A stretch of DNA of 54,538 nucleotides from an uncultured Gemmiger sp. (GTDB lineage Bacteria; Bacillota; Clostridia; Oscillospirales; Ruminococcaceae), in NCBI GenBank assembly GCA_944388125.1, contig CALXHO010000009.1, forward strand, positions 1 to 54,538, given 5' to 3'. The stretch's first letter is position 1. Every line of letters begins with the position of its first letter. The notes under the pieces are model-generated. The model searched no databases, was not told the DNA's origin, and was given only the letters and a program-made list of their open reading frames with translations. This document shows positions 44,822-52,955 of the stretch, one piece after another. Made by a program: the position numbers and the translations under genes.

Positions 44822-46027
44822 GTGACGAAGTTCCTTCTTCGTTGTTTCGTCAAAAACTATGAAAATGTCGCAGACAAGGCCGTGCGGTCGGCCTGCGGCA
44901 ACCTGGCCTGCATTGTGGGAATTCTCTGCAACGTCCTGCTGTTTGCAGGCAAATTCACGGTGGGCATGCTGTTCGGCAGTGTGTCCATCACGGCGGACGC
45001 CGTCAACAACCTGTCCGACGCCAGCTCCAATGTGGTGAGCCTCGTCGGCTTCAAGCTGGGCAGTAAGCCCGCCGACAAGGAACATCCCTACGGTCACGCC
45101 CGCTATGAGTATCTGGCAGGCCTGGCCGTCTCGGTCATGATCCTGGTCATCGGCATCGAGCTGGGCAAGGAGAGCCTTGCCAAGATCATCACACCAACGG
45201 CGGTGGAGTTCAGCTGGCTGTCGGCGGCGGTGCTGGTGGCATCCATCCTCGTCAAACTGTGGATGAGCAGCTTCAACCATCAGGTGGGCAAGCTCATCCA
45301 CTCCGACACCCTGATGGCCACGGCAGCGGACTCCCGCAATGATGTCATCTCCACTACGGCGGTTCTGATCGCCTCGCTGGTGGCGCATTTTACCAGCTTT
45401 GACCGCCTGGACGGCATCATGGGCCTGCTGGTGGCGCTGTTCATCCTGTACAGCGGCATCGGTCTGGTGCGGGATACCCTGGACCCCATCCTGGGTGCCG
45501 CGCCCGACCCAGAGCAGGTGGCCTACATCAAGGAAAAGGCCCTGGGCTATCCCGATGTGCTGGGCGTCCATGACATGATGATCCACGACTACGGCCCCGG
45601 CAACCGTCTGGTCAGCTTCCACCTGGAGATGCCCGCCGAGGGCAACGTTATGGCCATGCACGACGAGATCGACCGCATGGAAAAGGACTTTTATACCAAC
45701 GACGGCCTGACCGTCACCATTCACTTTGACCCGGTGGTCACCAGCGACCCCCATGTGACCGAACTGCGGGAACTGGTGGAGACCACCGCTCACGAAGCCG
45801 ATCCCGAGGTCAATATCCACGACCTGCGCATTGTGCCGGGACCTACGCACACCAACGTCATTTTTGACTGTGCCGTGCCGCCCCGCTACTTTGAAAAGGA
45901 CGGTGCCGCAGGGCGCGAACTGCTGAACAAACTGCGGGATGCCGTCAAGGAAAAATGGCCGGATCATTTCTGTGTGATCCAGCTGGAACAGGCATACGCA
46001 GATCTTTCGGAAGCATCCGGACACTGA
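44822..46027 (+). CDS. Cation diffusion facilitator, likely Mn2+ exporter
   Basis: 401 residues with six membrane helices and a C-terminal metal-binding-like domain. In helix 2 the metal motif reads ADAVNNLSDA, giving Asn62 and Asp66 where zinc transporters have His and Asp; helix 5 has ADSRNDV. An N-D pair is known from the streptococcal manganese exporter MntE, so Mn2+ is the best guess. GTG 44822 fits GGGGGAG better than the upstream GTG 44813. It heads the malate/fumarate operon. Confidence 0.85.
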   Translation: MTKFLLRCFVKNYENVADKAVRSACGNLACIVGILCNVLLFAGKFTVGMLFGSVSITADAVNNLSDASSNVVSLVGFKLGSKPADKEHPYGHARYEYLAGLAVSVMILVIGIELGKESLAKIITPTAVEFSWLSAAVLVASILVKLWMSSFNHQVGKLIHSDTLMATAADSRNDVISTTAVLIASLVAHFTSFDRLDGIMGLLVALFILYSGIGLVRDTLDPILGAAPDPEQVAYIKEKALGYPDVLGVHDMMIHDYGPGNRLVSFHLEMPAEGNVMAMHDEIDRMEKDFYTNDGLTVTIHFDPVVTSDPHVTELRELVETTAHEADPEVNIHDLRIVPGPTHTNVIFDCAVPPRYFEKDGAAGRELLNKLRDAVKEKWPDHFCVIQLEQAYADLSEASGH

Positions 46028-46053
46028 ACAATCTTACAGGAGGGTACATGCAA

Positions 46054-47229
46054 ATGGATTACAACAAAGCCGCGCTGGAACTTCACGAGAAATACCACGG
46101 CAAGCTGACGGTGCAGAGCCTGGTGGAGTGCCGGGACAAGGATGCCCTGTCCACGGCCTACACCCCCGGCGTTGCCGAGCCCTGCCGCCGCATCAAGGCA
46201 AATCCCGAGGACGTCTACCGCTACACCTGCAAGGGCCGCATGGTGGCTGTTGTTTCCAACGGCACCGCCGTGCTGGGCCTGGGCAACATCGGCCCCGAGG
46301 CTGCCATGCCTGTCATGGAGGGCAAGTGCGTTCTGTTCAAGGAGTTCGGCGGGGTGGATGCTTTCCCCATCTGCATTGATGCCAAGACCAAGGAGGAGGT
46401 CGTGGCGGCGGTCAAGGCCATCGCGCCCACCTTCGGCGGCATCAACCTGGAGGACATCCGCAGCCCCGAGTGCTTCGAGATCGAGGAGACGCTGGAGCGG
46501 GAGCTGGATATCCCGGTGTTCCATGACGATCAGCACGGCACTGCCATCATCGTGCTGGCGGGCCTGCTCAATGCCCTCAAGGTGGTGGGCAAGCGGCTGG
46601 AGGATGTGCGCATCGTCCAGAACGGTCCCGGCGCGGCAGGCACTGCCATCATCAAGATGCTCATGACCGCCGGCGCCCGGCACATCATTGCGGTGGATGA
46701 GCACGGCATTCTGGTGCCCGGCCGTCCTGCCGGTCTGGAGGGCCACAAAGCTCACCTGGCCGAGATCACCAACCCCGAGCGCCTCTCCGGTACCCTGGCC
46801 GACGCCATCCGCGGGGCAGATGTGTTCATCGGCACCTCGGTGGCCAACGCCCTGACGGTGGAGATGGCAAAAACCATGGCCCCTGACGCCATCGTTTTCG
46901 CCATGGCCAACCCCAACCCTGAGATCCTGCCCACCGATGCCAAGGCTGCCGGCGTGCGGGTCATCGGCACCGGCCGCAGCGACTTCCCCAACCAGGTCAA
47001 CAACGTCCTGGCTTTCCCGGGCATCTTCCGCGGCGCCCTGTCCGTCCGTGCCCGGGACATCAACCCCACCATGAAGATGGCTGCCGCCCGCGCCATTGCG
47101 GGTCTCATCCCCGATGAGGAACTTAACGAGGAAAACATCCTGCCCAAAGCCTTCGATCCGCGCATTGCGGGTGCGGTGGCCGACGCTGTGGCGCAAGCCG
47201 CGCGGGAAAGCGGTGTGGCGCGCGTATGA
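46054..47229 (+). CDS. Malic enzyme (NAD(P)-dependent)
   Basis: Decarboxylates malate to pyruvate. The 391 residues show LSTAYTPGVAEPCRRI, VVSNGTAVLGLGNIGPEAAMPVMEG, HDDQHGTAIIVLAGLLNAL and the metal-binding FAMANPNPEILP. ATG 46054 is nine bases after AGGAGGG; ATG 46048 is in frame but too close. Cofactor preference cannot be read reliably. The stop overlaps the fumarase start by ATGA. Confidence 0.93.
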   Translation: MDYNKAALELHEKYHGKLTVQSLVECRDKDALSTAYTPGVAEPCRRIKANPEDVYRYTCKGRMVAVVSNGTAVLGLGNIGPEAAMPVMEGKCVLFKEFGGVDAFPICIDAKTKEEVVAAVKAIAPTFGGINLEDIRSPECFEIEETLERELDIPVFHDDQHGTAIIVLAGLLNALKVVGKRLEDVRIVQNGPGAAGTAIIKMLMTAGARHIIAVDEHGILVPGRPAGLEGHKAHLAEITNPERLSGTLADAIRGADVFIGTSVANALTVEMAKTMAPDAIVFAMANPNPEILPTDAKAAGVRVIGTGRSDFPNQVNNVLAFPGIFRGALSVRARDINPTMKMAAARAIAGLIPDEELNEENILPKAFDPRIAGAVADAVAQAARESGVARV

Positions 47230-48071
47230 GCATCCGGCACATTTCCACCCGGGCTGTCACCGAGGCGGTGGAGGAACTCTGCATCCGGGCCAACACCCAA
47301 CTGCCTCCCGATGTGAAGGCAGCCCTGGACGCTGCCCAGGCCTCCGAGCCCTGGCCGCTGGCCAAACAGACGCTGGGACTTTTGCAGCAGAACCTCTGCG
47401 CGGCCGCCGACCGGGATCTGCCCATCTGTCAGGATACCGGCATGGCCTGCGTCTTTGTGGAGCTGGGCCGGGAGGCCTGCGTGGACGGTGACCTGCAGGC
47501 CGCAGTGGACGAGGGTGTCCGCCGCGGTTACGAGAAGGGCTACCTGCGCAAGAGCATCACCGCCGACCCCCTCAAGCGGGTCAACACGGGGGACAACACA
47601 CCGGCCTTTGTGACGCTGCATCTGGTGGAGGGCAGCGGCTGCCGCATCACCGTGGCCCCCAAGGGCGCAGGCAGCGAGAACATGAGCCGCCTTGCCATGC
47701 TCAAGCCCGCCGACGGCGTGCAGGGGGTCAAGGACTTTGTACTGGATACCGTCCGGCAGGCGGGAGCCAATCCCTGCCCGCCCATTGTGCTGGGCATCGG
47801 CATCGGCGGCAGCTTCGACAAGTGTGCTGCCCTGTCCAAACAGGCACTCCTGCGCCCGCTGGACCAGCCCAACGCTGATCCCTACTATGCGGCGCTGGAA
47901 GCGGAACTGAAAGAGGAAATCAACAAAATCGGCATCGGGCCCCAGGGCTTCGGCGGCCGTACCACCTGCCTGGGCGTTGCCATTGAGCAGCTGCCCACCC
48001 ATGTGGCCTGCCTGCCGGTGGCCGTCAATATGAGCTGCCACGTCACCCGCCGTGCCAGTGCCGAACTGTAA
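47226..48071 (+). CDS. Fumarate hydratase, class I, alpha subunit
   Basis: 281 residues of the 4Fe-4S fumarase/tartrate dehydratase alpha family. Typical blocks: CQDTGMACVFVELG near residue 75, GYLRKSITADPLKRVNTGDNTP, GAGSENMSRLAMLKPADG and GIGIGGSFDKCA. It starts on the ATGA overlap with malic enzyme. The beta subunit follows after a small inserted gene. Confidence 0.93.
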   Translation: MSIRHISTRAVTEAVEELCIRANTQLPPDVKAALDAAQASEPWPLAKQTLGLLQQNLCAAADRDLPICQDTGMACVFVELGREACVDGDLQAAVDEGVRRGYEKGYLRKSITADPLKRVNTGDNTPAFVTLHLVEGSGCRITVAPKGAGSENMSRLAMLKPADGVQGVKDFVLDTVRQAGANPCPPIVLGIGIGGSFDKCAALSKQALLRPLDQPNADPYYAALEAELKEEINKIGIGPQGFGGRTTCLGVAIEQLPTHVACLPVAVNMSCHVTRRASAEL

Positions 48072-48093
48072 ACCAAAATCGAGAGGAATCAGA

Positions 48094-48393
48094 ATGCCCG
48101 CAGCAAAACCAAAACCCAGCATTGATATTTCACTGGACGGGGTGGGGGAACCTTCCGCCCCGCGGCGCAGCCCCATGCCCTCTGCCGGTAGCGGCAGCTC
48201 CATCGACATTTCCCTGGATGGAGTGGGGCCTTCGCCCGCCGCGGGCCGCCGCAGCCGGATCGATATTCCATTGGACAGTCCGCGCTCACCGGCGGAGGAA
48301 TCCCGCCGCATCAGCGCGCTGGAGCTGGAACTGGTCAACCGCCACCACGCCGAAGTGAAGGAACTGTACCGCCGCGCCAAGAAAGGGGAATGA
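48094..48393 (+). CDS. 99-residue repeat protein with NRHHxEVK motif, between fumarase subunits
   Basis: No known family. Two perfect copies of SIDISLDGVG (residues 9-18 and 36-45) and a third variant RIDIPLDSPR (55-64) are joined by Pro/Ala/Arg-rich linkers. The C-terminus (81-95, VNRHHAEVKELYRRA) is a charged helix shared with the small protein at 8395-8565. ATG follows GAGAGGAAT; its stop overlaps the beta-subunit start (ATGA). Insertion between the alpha and beta fumarase genes may keep the ratio of subunits or provide a partner; the role is unknown. Confidence 0.72.
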   Translation: MPAAKPKPSIDISLDGVGEPSAPRRSPMPSAGSGSSIDISLDGVGPSPAAGRRSRIDIPLDSPRSPAEESRRISALELELVNRHHAEVKELYRRAKKGE

Positions 48394-48965
48394 CCGTGCA
48401 ATACACACTGCATACACCGCTGACCAAAGAGGCTCTGGCGCCGCTGCGTGCCGGAGATACCGTGCTGCTGTCCGGCGTGGTTTACACTGCCCGGGATGCG
48501 GCCCATGCCCGTATGGCGGAACTGCTGGACGCCGGCAAGCCGCTGCCCTTTGACATTCAGGGGGCGGCAATCTACTATGTCGGTCCGACCCCGGAGCGTC
48601 CCGGCTGTGCCATCGGTGCGGCGGGCCCCACCACCTCGGGGCGCATGGACAGCTATACCCCGCGCCTGCTGGATCTGGGCCTTGCCTGCATGATCGGCAA
48701 GGGCAAGCGCAGCCAGGCGGTCAAGGATTCCGTCGTCAAAAACGGCGCAGTCTACCTGGCTGCCCTGGGCGGTGCCGGGGCGCTCATGGCCGATAGCGTC
48801 AAGAGCTGCGAAATCATTGCCTGGGAAGATCTGGGCTGTGAGGCGGTGCGCCGCCTGACGGTGGAAAACATGCCCCTGACCGTGCTGCTGGATGCCCACG
48901 GCGGGGATCTCTACCAGTCCGGCCCGGCGGCCTATCTGGCGGCAGCGGCCGCCGGCGGCCAATGA
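48390..48965 (+). CDS. Fumarate hydratase, class I, beta subunit
   Basis: 191 residues. LRAGDTVLLSGVVYTARDAAHARM, GAAGPTTSGRMDSYTPRLLDLGL and IGKGKRS are the family hallmarks. It forms the heterodimeric enzyme with the alpha subunit at 47226. Start and stop both lie in ATGA overlaps with neighbours. Confidence 0.94.
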   Translation: MTVQYTLHTPLTKEALAPLRAGDTVLLSGVVYTARDAAHARMAELLDAGKPLPFDIQGAAIYYVGPTPERPGCAIGAAGPTTSGRMDSYTPRLLDLGLACMIGKGKRSQAVKDSVVKNGAVYLAALGGAGALMADSVKSCEIIAWEDLGCEAVRRLTVENMPLTVLLDAHGGDLYQSGPAAYLAAAAAGGQ

Positions 48966-49687
48966 AGCGCGCCGCGGCACTGGTCGCCGCAATTCTGGCG
49001 ATTGCCTTCGCCGTTGTGGCTGTTGTCCAAACGCTCCGCCTGGAAGCGGCCCGGCAGGACATCGAAACCCTTCGGGCGGCAAACGACGGATTGCAGAGTG
49101 AGCTGGATACCGTGAACGGTCAGCTCACCGCAGAACAGGCTGCCCGCCAGGACGTGGAGCAGCAGCTCGCTGACCTGCAGAAACAGCAGGCCCTTCAGAA
49201 TGCCGAACAGGCCAAGGCAAACATCCAGGACGGAGATGAGATCGGCCGCGTCTGGGTGGAGGGCACCGAGGTAGACTGTACCCTCTACTGGGGGGATACC
49301 GGCAATCAGTTCCGCAACGGTGCCGGAGCGCATTCGGCGGATGGCTGCGTACTTCCCGGTGAAAACGGTACCGTCTTTGTAGGGGGACATACCGACAGCT
49401 GGTTTGTGGATCTCAAATCAGCAGAGATCGGCGCCATCATCCATCTGGAGACCCCGTGGGGCAACTTCTCCTACAAGATCACCGAAACCAAAGTTGTTCA
49501 GGAGACGGACATCGACCAGTGCCGCTGGGGTGCCACGACACCCAGCTGCATCCTGTACACCTGCTATCCCTTCGGTATCCAGACGCCCACCGACCAGCGC
49601 TACCTGGTCTACGCGGACCCGCTGGAAACCGATGAAAACGGCGTTGTGCCCGACGAACTGCGTCAGGACACTGCTCCGGAAAACTGA
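48962..49687 (+). CDS. Sortase
   Basis: 241 residues. An N-terminal signal anchor (about 3-23) is followed by a coiled coil (about 27-85) and the sortase barrel with His143 (VGGHTDSWF), Cys201 (LYTCYPFG) and Arg213 (DQRYLVYADP). The pattern points to a class D-like housekeeping type or a related clade. Its start overlaps the fumarase beta stop by ATGA, an unexpected partner. No LPxTG-type substrate is visible in this window. Confidence 0.88.
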   Translation: MKRAAALVAAILAIAFAVVAVVQTLRLEAARQDIETLRAANDGLQSELDTVNGQLTAEQAARQDVEQQLADLQKQQALQNAEQAKANIQDGDEIGRVWVEGTEVDCTLYWGDTGNQFRNGAGAHSADGCVLPGENGTVFVGGHTDSWFVDLKSAEIGAIIHLETPWGNFSYKITETKVVQETDIDQCRWGATTPSCILYTCYPFGIQTPTDQRYLVYADPLETDENGVVPDELRQDTAPEN

Positions 49688-49695
49688 TATACAAA

Positions 49696-49743
49696 TACGA
49701 AAGCCCCGGCAGTTTCCCGAAAGGGAGGGCCGGGGCTTTCGTA
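49696..49743. terminator. Terminator between sortase and aroF
   Basis: A 15-bp perfect inverted repeat (49696-49710 with 49729-49743) around a second small hairpin. The T-runs are short, but it stands between convergent genes. Confidence 0.8.
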
Positions 49744-49764
49744 TGGGAATTGAAAAAAGGGAAT

Positions 49765-50784
49765 TCAGTTAAGCTTTTTGCCAAAGAACTCCAGTTCCGG
49801 ACGGATGACGTCCATCAGTTCATCAAACTGATCGGGCGTCAGGCTCTGGGCACCGTCGCTCTTGGCATTCTTGGGGTCGTTGTGCACCTCGATCATCAGA
49901 CCATCGGCGCCCACCGCCACCGCGGCGGCGGCCAGGCTGGGCACCATGAAGGCGATGCCCGCCGCATGGCTGGGATCAATAACCACCGGCAGATGGGTCA
50001 TCTTTTTGAGCATGGGCACAGCGGCCAGGTCCAGCGTGTTGCGCATGCTGGTCTCAAAGGTGCGGATACCGCGCTCACACAGCACCACGTTGGAATTGCC
50101 CTCCGCCATGATGTATTCAGCGCTCATAACCAGTTCCTCCAGGGTGGAGGACAATCCGCGCTTGAGCAGCACCGGCACATTGGTGCGGCCCACCGCCTTG
50201 AGCAGTTCAAAGTTCTGCATGTTGCGGGCACCGATTTGGATCATATCCACCTTTTCCTCCAGAAACAGAGGAATGTGCTCGCTGCTCATCAGCTCGGTCA
50301 CCACCGGCTGGCCGGTCACTGCCCGGGCCTTGCTCAGAAGCTCCAGGCCCTCGGCCCGCAGCCCCTGAAAAGAGTAGGGGCTGGTACGGGGTTTGAAGGC
50401 ACCGCCGCGCAGCAGGGAAGCCCCGGCCTTCTGGACACGCTTGGCAACTTCCACGATCTGCGCCTCGCTCTCCACGCTGCAGGGACCCGCCATGACCGCA
50501 AAGTTGCCTCCGCCGATCTTGACGCCGCCCACATCCACCACGGTGTCGTCGGGATGGAATTTGCGGTTGGCCTTTTTGTAGGGCTCAGATACCCGGCGGC
50601 AGCTGTCCACAATGGGATTGGCCAGCAGCCAGCTCTCGCTCAGCGCCTTGGTATCGCCGATCAGGCCCAGAATATGGGTGTCGCTGCCCTTGGAATCGTT
50701 GATCTGGAACCCCATGGACTCCAGCTCGTGACAGAAGGTGGCAACCTGCTCCGGGTTGACGTTCTGCTTCAGTATGACGATCAT
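49765..50784 (-). CDS. aroF: 3-Deoxy-7-phosphoheptulonate synthase (DAHP synthase)
   Basis: First enzyme of the shikimate pathway, of the I-beta type. The 339 residues have an N-terminal ferredoxin-like regulatory domain (MIVILKQNVNPEQVATFC, about 1-70), then the TIM barrel: FAVMAGPCSVES, GASLLRGGAFKPRTSPYSF, GARNMQNFELL and PVVIDPSHAAG. The start is at an ATG preceded by GGGGTGT. It is monocistronic. Confidence 0.96.
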   Translation of the reverse strand: MIVILKQNVNPEQVATFCHELESMGFQINDSKGSDTHILGLIGDTKALSESWLLANPIVDSCRRVSEPYKKANRKFHPDDTVVDVGGVKIGGGNFAVMAGPCSVESEAQIVEVAKRVQKAGASLLRGGAFKPRTSPYSFQGLRAEGLELLSKARAVTGQPVVTELMSSEHIPLFLEEKVDMIQIGARNMQNFELLKAVGRTNVPVLLKRGLSSTLEELVMSAEYIMAEGNSNVVLCERGIRTFETSMRNTLDLAAVPMLKKMTHLPVVIDPSHAAGIAFMVPSLAAAAVAVGADGLMIEVHNDPKNAKSDGAQSLTPDQFDELMDVIRPELEFFGKKLN

Positions 50785-50844
50785 AAATTCTTACACCCCT
50801 TCAGTTTGCTGCACAGCACTCTGCGCTTTTGCTCTGTGCTGCAT

Positions 50845-50873
50845 AGTTTAACACTTTAATACGCTAAAGTCAA
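50845..50873 (-). promoter_or_regulatory. Promoter of aroF
   Basis: TTGACT (50873-50868), 17 bp, TAAACT (50850-50845). The leader contains a CAGCAC/GTGCTG hairpin. Confidence 0.72.
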
Positions 50874-50903
50874 GGCTTTTTCTACAAAATCTTCCATGAA
50901 ATT

Positions 50904-50932
50904 TTGACAACCGGGACGGTCCGTCCTATAAT
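50904..50932 (+). promoter_or_regulatory. Promoter of ybaK-rsuA with palindromic spacer
   Basis: TTGACA, 17 bp, TATAAT. The spacer contains the odd palindrome GGACGG-T-CCGTCC (50914-50926). Confidence 0.8.
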
Positions 50933-51049
50933 AAAGTGCGCAAACGGCATGCATTCATGCCGTACCGCCGTGGGGCGAGGGAAAATCCCCGGCTCCAAAC
51001 GGCAAACCAGAGAGCGCGCAGCCATGCTGTGCGGGGAGGAAGACCAAGA

Positions 51050-51541
51050 ATGGGCAAGGAAAGCAAAACCAACGCCATGCGCATGCTGGAGCGTGCCAAG
51101 GTGGCGTATACATCCCATGAATATCCCCATGAGGAGGGTACTGCCGTGGACGGCGCCACCGTTGCCAAACTGACGGGCCAGAACCCGGCGCGGGTGTTCA
51201 AGACGCTGGTCACCCAGGGGGCCGACCATAATTATTATGTGTTTGTGGTGCCGGTTCTGGAGGAACTGGATCTCAAAAAGGCGGCCCGCGCTGCCGGCGT
51301 TAAGAGCGTGGCCATGATTCACGTGGCGGACATCAACAAGGTCACCGGGTACATCCGGGGCGGATGCAGCCCGGTGGGCATGAAGAAGCAGTACAAGACG
51401 GTGTTTGACAAGAGCTGCCTGGACCAGCCCACCATGCTGGTCTCGGGCGGGCGGATCGGCACCCAGATCGAGACGGTGCCCGCCGACCTGATCGCGGTCA
51501 CAAAGGGCATCACGGCGGACATCACCGCCGAAAAGCCGTGA
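51050..51541 (+). CDS. ybaK: Cys-tRNA(Pro) deacylase, YbaK type
   Basis: 163 residues of the YbaK/ProX editing family, which hydrolyses mischarged Cys-tRNA(Pro). Family blocks: ARVFKTLVTQG, YYVFVVPVLEELDLKKAARAAG, GYIRGGCSPVGMKK and VSGGRIGTQIE. GGGGAGGA at 51032-51039 supports ATG 51050. Its TGA shares a base with the following ATG (TGATG). Confidence 0.94.
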   Translation: MGKESKTNAMRMLERAKVAYTSHEYPHEEGTAVDGATVAKLTGQNPARVFKTLVTQGADHNYYVFVVPVLEELDLKKAARAAGVKSVAMIHVADINKVTGYIRGGCSPVGMKKQYKTVFDKSCLDQPTMLVSGGRIGTQIETVPADLIAVTKGITADITAEKP

Positions 51542-52266
51542 TGCGGCTGGACAAGTACCTGGCCGCAGCGCTGGGGATTCCCCGCAGCGAGAGCCGCCGT
51601 CTGGCCGCACGGGGCTCGGTGACGGTGGATGGGGAAGTCTGCAAGAAGGCCGACCGCCAGATCGACGAGAATTCGGCTCAGGTCTGCGTGGACGGCAAGT
51701 CTTTGGGCGGGGCTTACAAGAAGTTTGTCTACATCATGCTCAACAAGCCGGAAGGTGTGGTCTCGGCCAGCCGGGATGCCCGGGATACCACCGTGGCCGA
51801 TCTGGTGGCGGCAGATTTTCCCCGCAGGCAGCTGTTCCCGGCGGGACGCCTGGACAAGACGAGCACCGGCTTTGTCCTGCTCACCGATGACGGGGCGCTG
51901 GCCCATGACATTCTTGCCCCCGGACGCCATGTGCCCAAGGAATACATTGTCACGCTGGATATCCCCCTCACCCCCGAAATGTGCAAGGGCTTCGCGGCGG
52001 GTGTGACCCTGGCGGACGGCCAGACCCTGGCTCCCGCCCTGGCTGAGCCGGTGCCCGGCGGAGATCCCTGCCGGGTGCATGTGGTGCTGAGGCAAGGGGT
52101 CTACCATCAGATCAAGCGGATGTTCGGCGTTTTTGATGCGGGGGTCAACGCCCTGCACCGGTCGAACATCGGCGGGGTGGAACTGGATGCCGCCCTCGCC
52201 CCGGGAGAGTACCGGGAACTGACAGAAGAGGAAGTGGCCCGCCTGCGTGCGGCGGTGGGCAAGTGA
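51541..52266 (+). CDS. RsuA-type 16S rRNA pseudouridine synthase
   Basis: 241 residues. The N-terminal S4 domain (MRLDKYLAAALGIPRSESRRL) is followed by the synthase core with the catalytic aspartate in PAGRLDKTSTGFVLLTDDG. RsuA-like enzymes make pseudouridine 516; RluB/E type is also possible. A GTG at 51538 is an alternative start. It is coupled with ybaK, both being translation-fidelity genes. Confidence 0.9.
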   Translation: MRLDKYLAAALGIPRSESRRLAARGSVTVDGEVCKKADRQIDENSAQVCVDGKSLGGAYKKFVYIMLNKPEGVVSASRDARDTTVADLVAADFPRRQLFPAGRLDKTSTGFVLLTDDGALAHDILAPGRHVPKEYIVTLDIPLTPEMCKGFAAGVTLADGQTLAPALAEPVPGGDPCRVHVVLRQGVYHQIKRMFGVFDAGVNALHRSNIGGVELDAALAPGEYRELTEEEVARLRAAVGK

Positions 52267-52285
52267 GCTCCGGCAGAAAAGCCAG

Positions 52286-52326
52286 CGGCCCGATGGAGGA
52301 TTGATTTCTCCATCGGGCCGTTTTTT
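52286..52326 (+). terminator. Terminator after the pseudouridine synthase gene
   Basis: CGGCCCGATGGAG with CTCCATCGGGCCG, 13 bp, followed by six T. Confidence 0.93.
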
Positions 52327-52353
52327 GTCACAACGGGCAGGGCAGGGGAGGAG

Positions 52354-52707
52354 TTACCCCAGCGCCTCCGCCCACTCGGCCTCCCGGAAGCCCACCAGTA
52401 CCCGGCCGTCGTCCAGGACAAGAATGGGACGCTTGACCAGCATGCCGTCGGTGGCCAGCAGGGCGAACTGCTCGTCCTCGGTCATGGCGGGCAGCTCGTC
52501 TTTCAGGCCGAGAGCCTTGTACTGGCCTCCGCTGGTGTTGAAAAACTTTTTGAGAGGCAGCCCGCTTTTGGCATGCCACAGGCGCAGTTCCTCCTCAGTG
52601 GGGCGGTCGGCCTTGATATCGCGGGCTGTGTAGACGGCAGCGCGGCCGTCCAGAAACGCTTTGGCCTTTTTGCAGGTGGAACAGTTGGAGTAACAGACAA
52701 ACAGCAT
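52354..52707 (-). CDS. ArsC/Spx family protein
   Basis: 117 residues with the thioredoxin-like ArsC fold. The motif SNCSTCKKAKAFLD (CxxC at positions 8 and 11) is Spx-like; AAAGSGLPLKKFFNTSG-type and KRPILVLDDGRVLVGF blocks follow. It may be an Spx-like regulator or an arsenate-reductase-like enzyme; the CxxC favours Spx. ATG 52707 is nine bases after AAAGG; a second ATG at 52716 directly abuts the site. Confidence 0.85.
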   Translation of the reverse strand: MLFVCYSNCSTCKKAKAFLDGRAAVYTARDIKADRPTEEELRLWHAKSGLPLKKFFNTSGGQYKALGLKDELPAMTEDEQFALLATDGMLVKRPILVLDDGRVLVGFREAEWAEALG

Positions 52708-52752
52708 GGAGGACATCCTTTCTTTGCAGTATGGGACCGATAATTTTTCCTC

Positions 52753-52781
52753 AGTATACCACAGCCCTGATCTGCGTACAA
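52753..52781 (-). promoter_or_regulatory. Promoter of the ArsC/Spx-like gene
   Basis: TTGTAC (52781-52776), 17 bp, TATACT (52758-52753). Confidence 0.7.
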
Positions 52782-52832
52782 TCCAAAGGAGGAAACTTTT
52801 CCCTGCAAGGTACCTTATGTCGAAAAAACGGA

Positions 52833-52861
52833 TTGACTTGCCCATTCGGGCATGTTACGAT
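52833..52861 (+). promoter_or_regulatory. Promoter with palindromic spacer before the CmpB-type gene
   Basis: TTGACT, 17 bp, TACGAT. ACTTGCCC (52836-52843) and GGGCATGT (52848-52855) form an inverted repeat, one mismatch, around ATTC. Confidence 0.68.
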
Positions 52862-52955
52862 TGCATTGTTTGTATTGACCCCGCGCGGCTGAAAAGGCCG
52901 TGCACGCCGCAGCGCCGTGCCTTTGGGCGGTGTCTGCCAGACGGGAGGCCTTTCC

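Noticed and set aside
46752-49082. A 776-codon reverse open frame opposite malic enzyme and fumarase
   Set aside because: Antisense shadow; low-complexity translation and no start signal.
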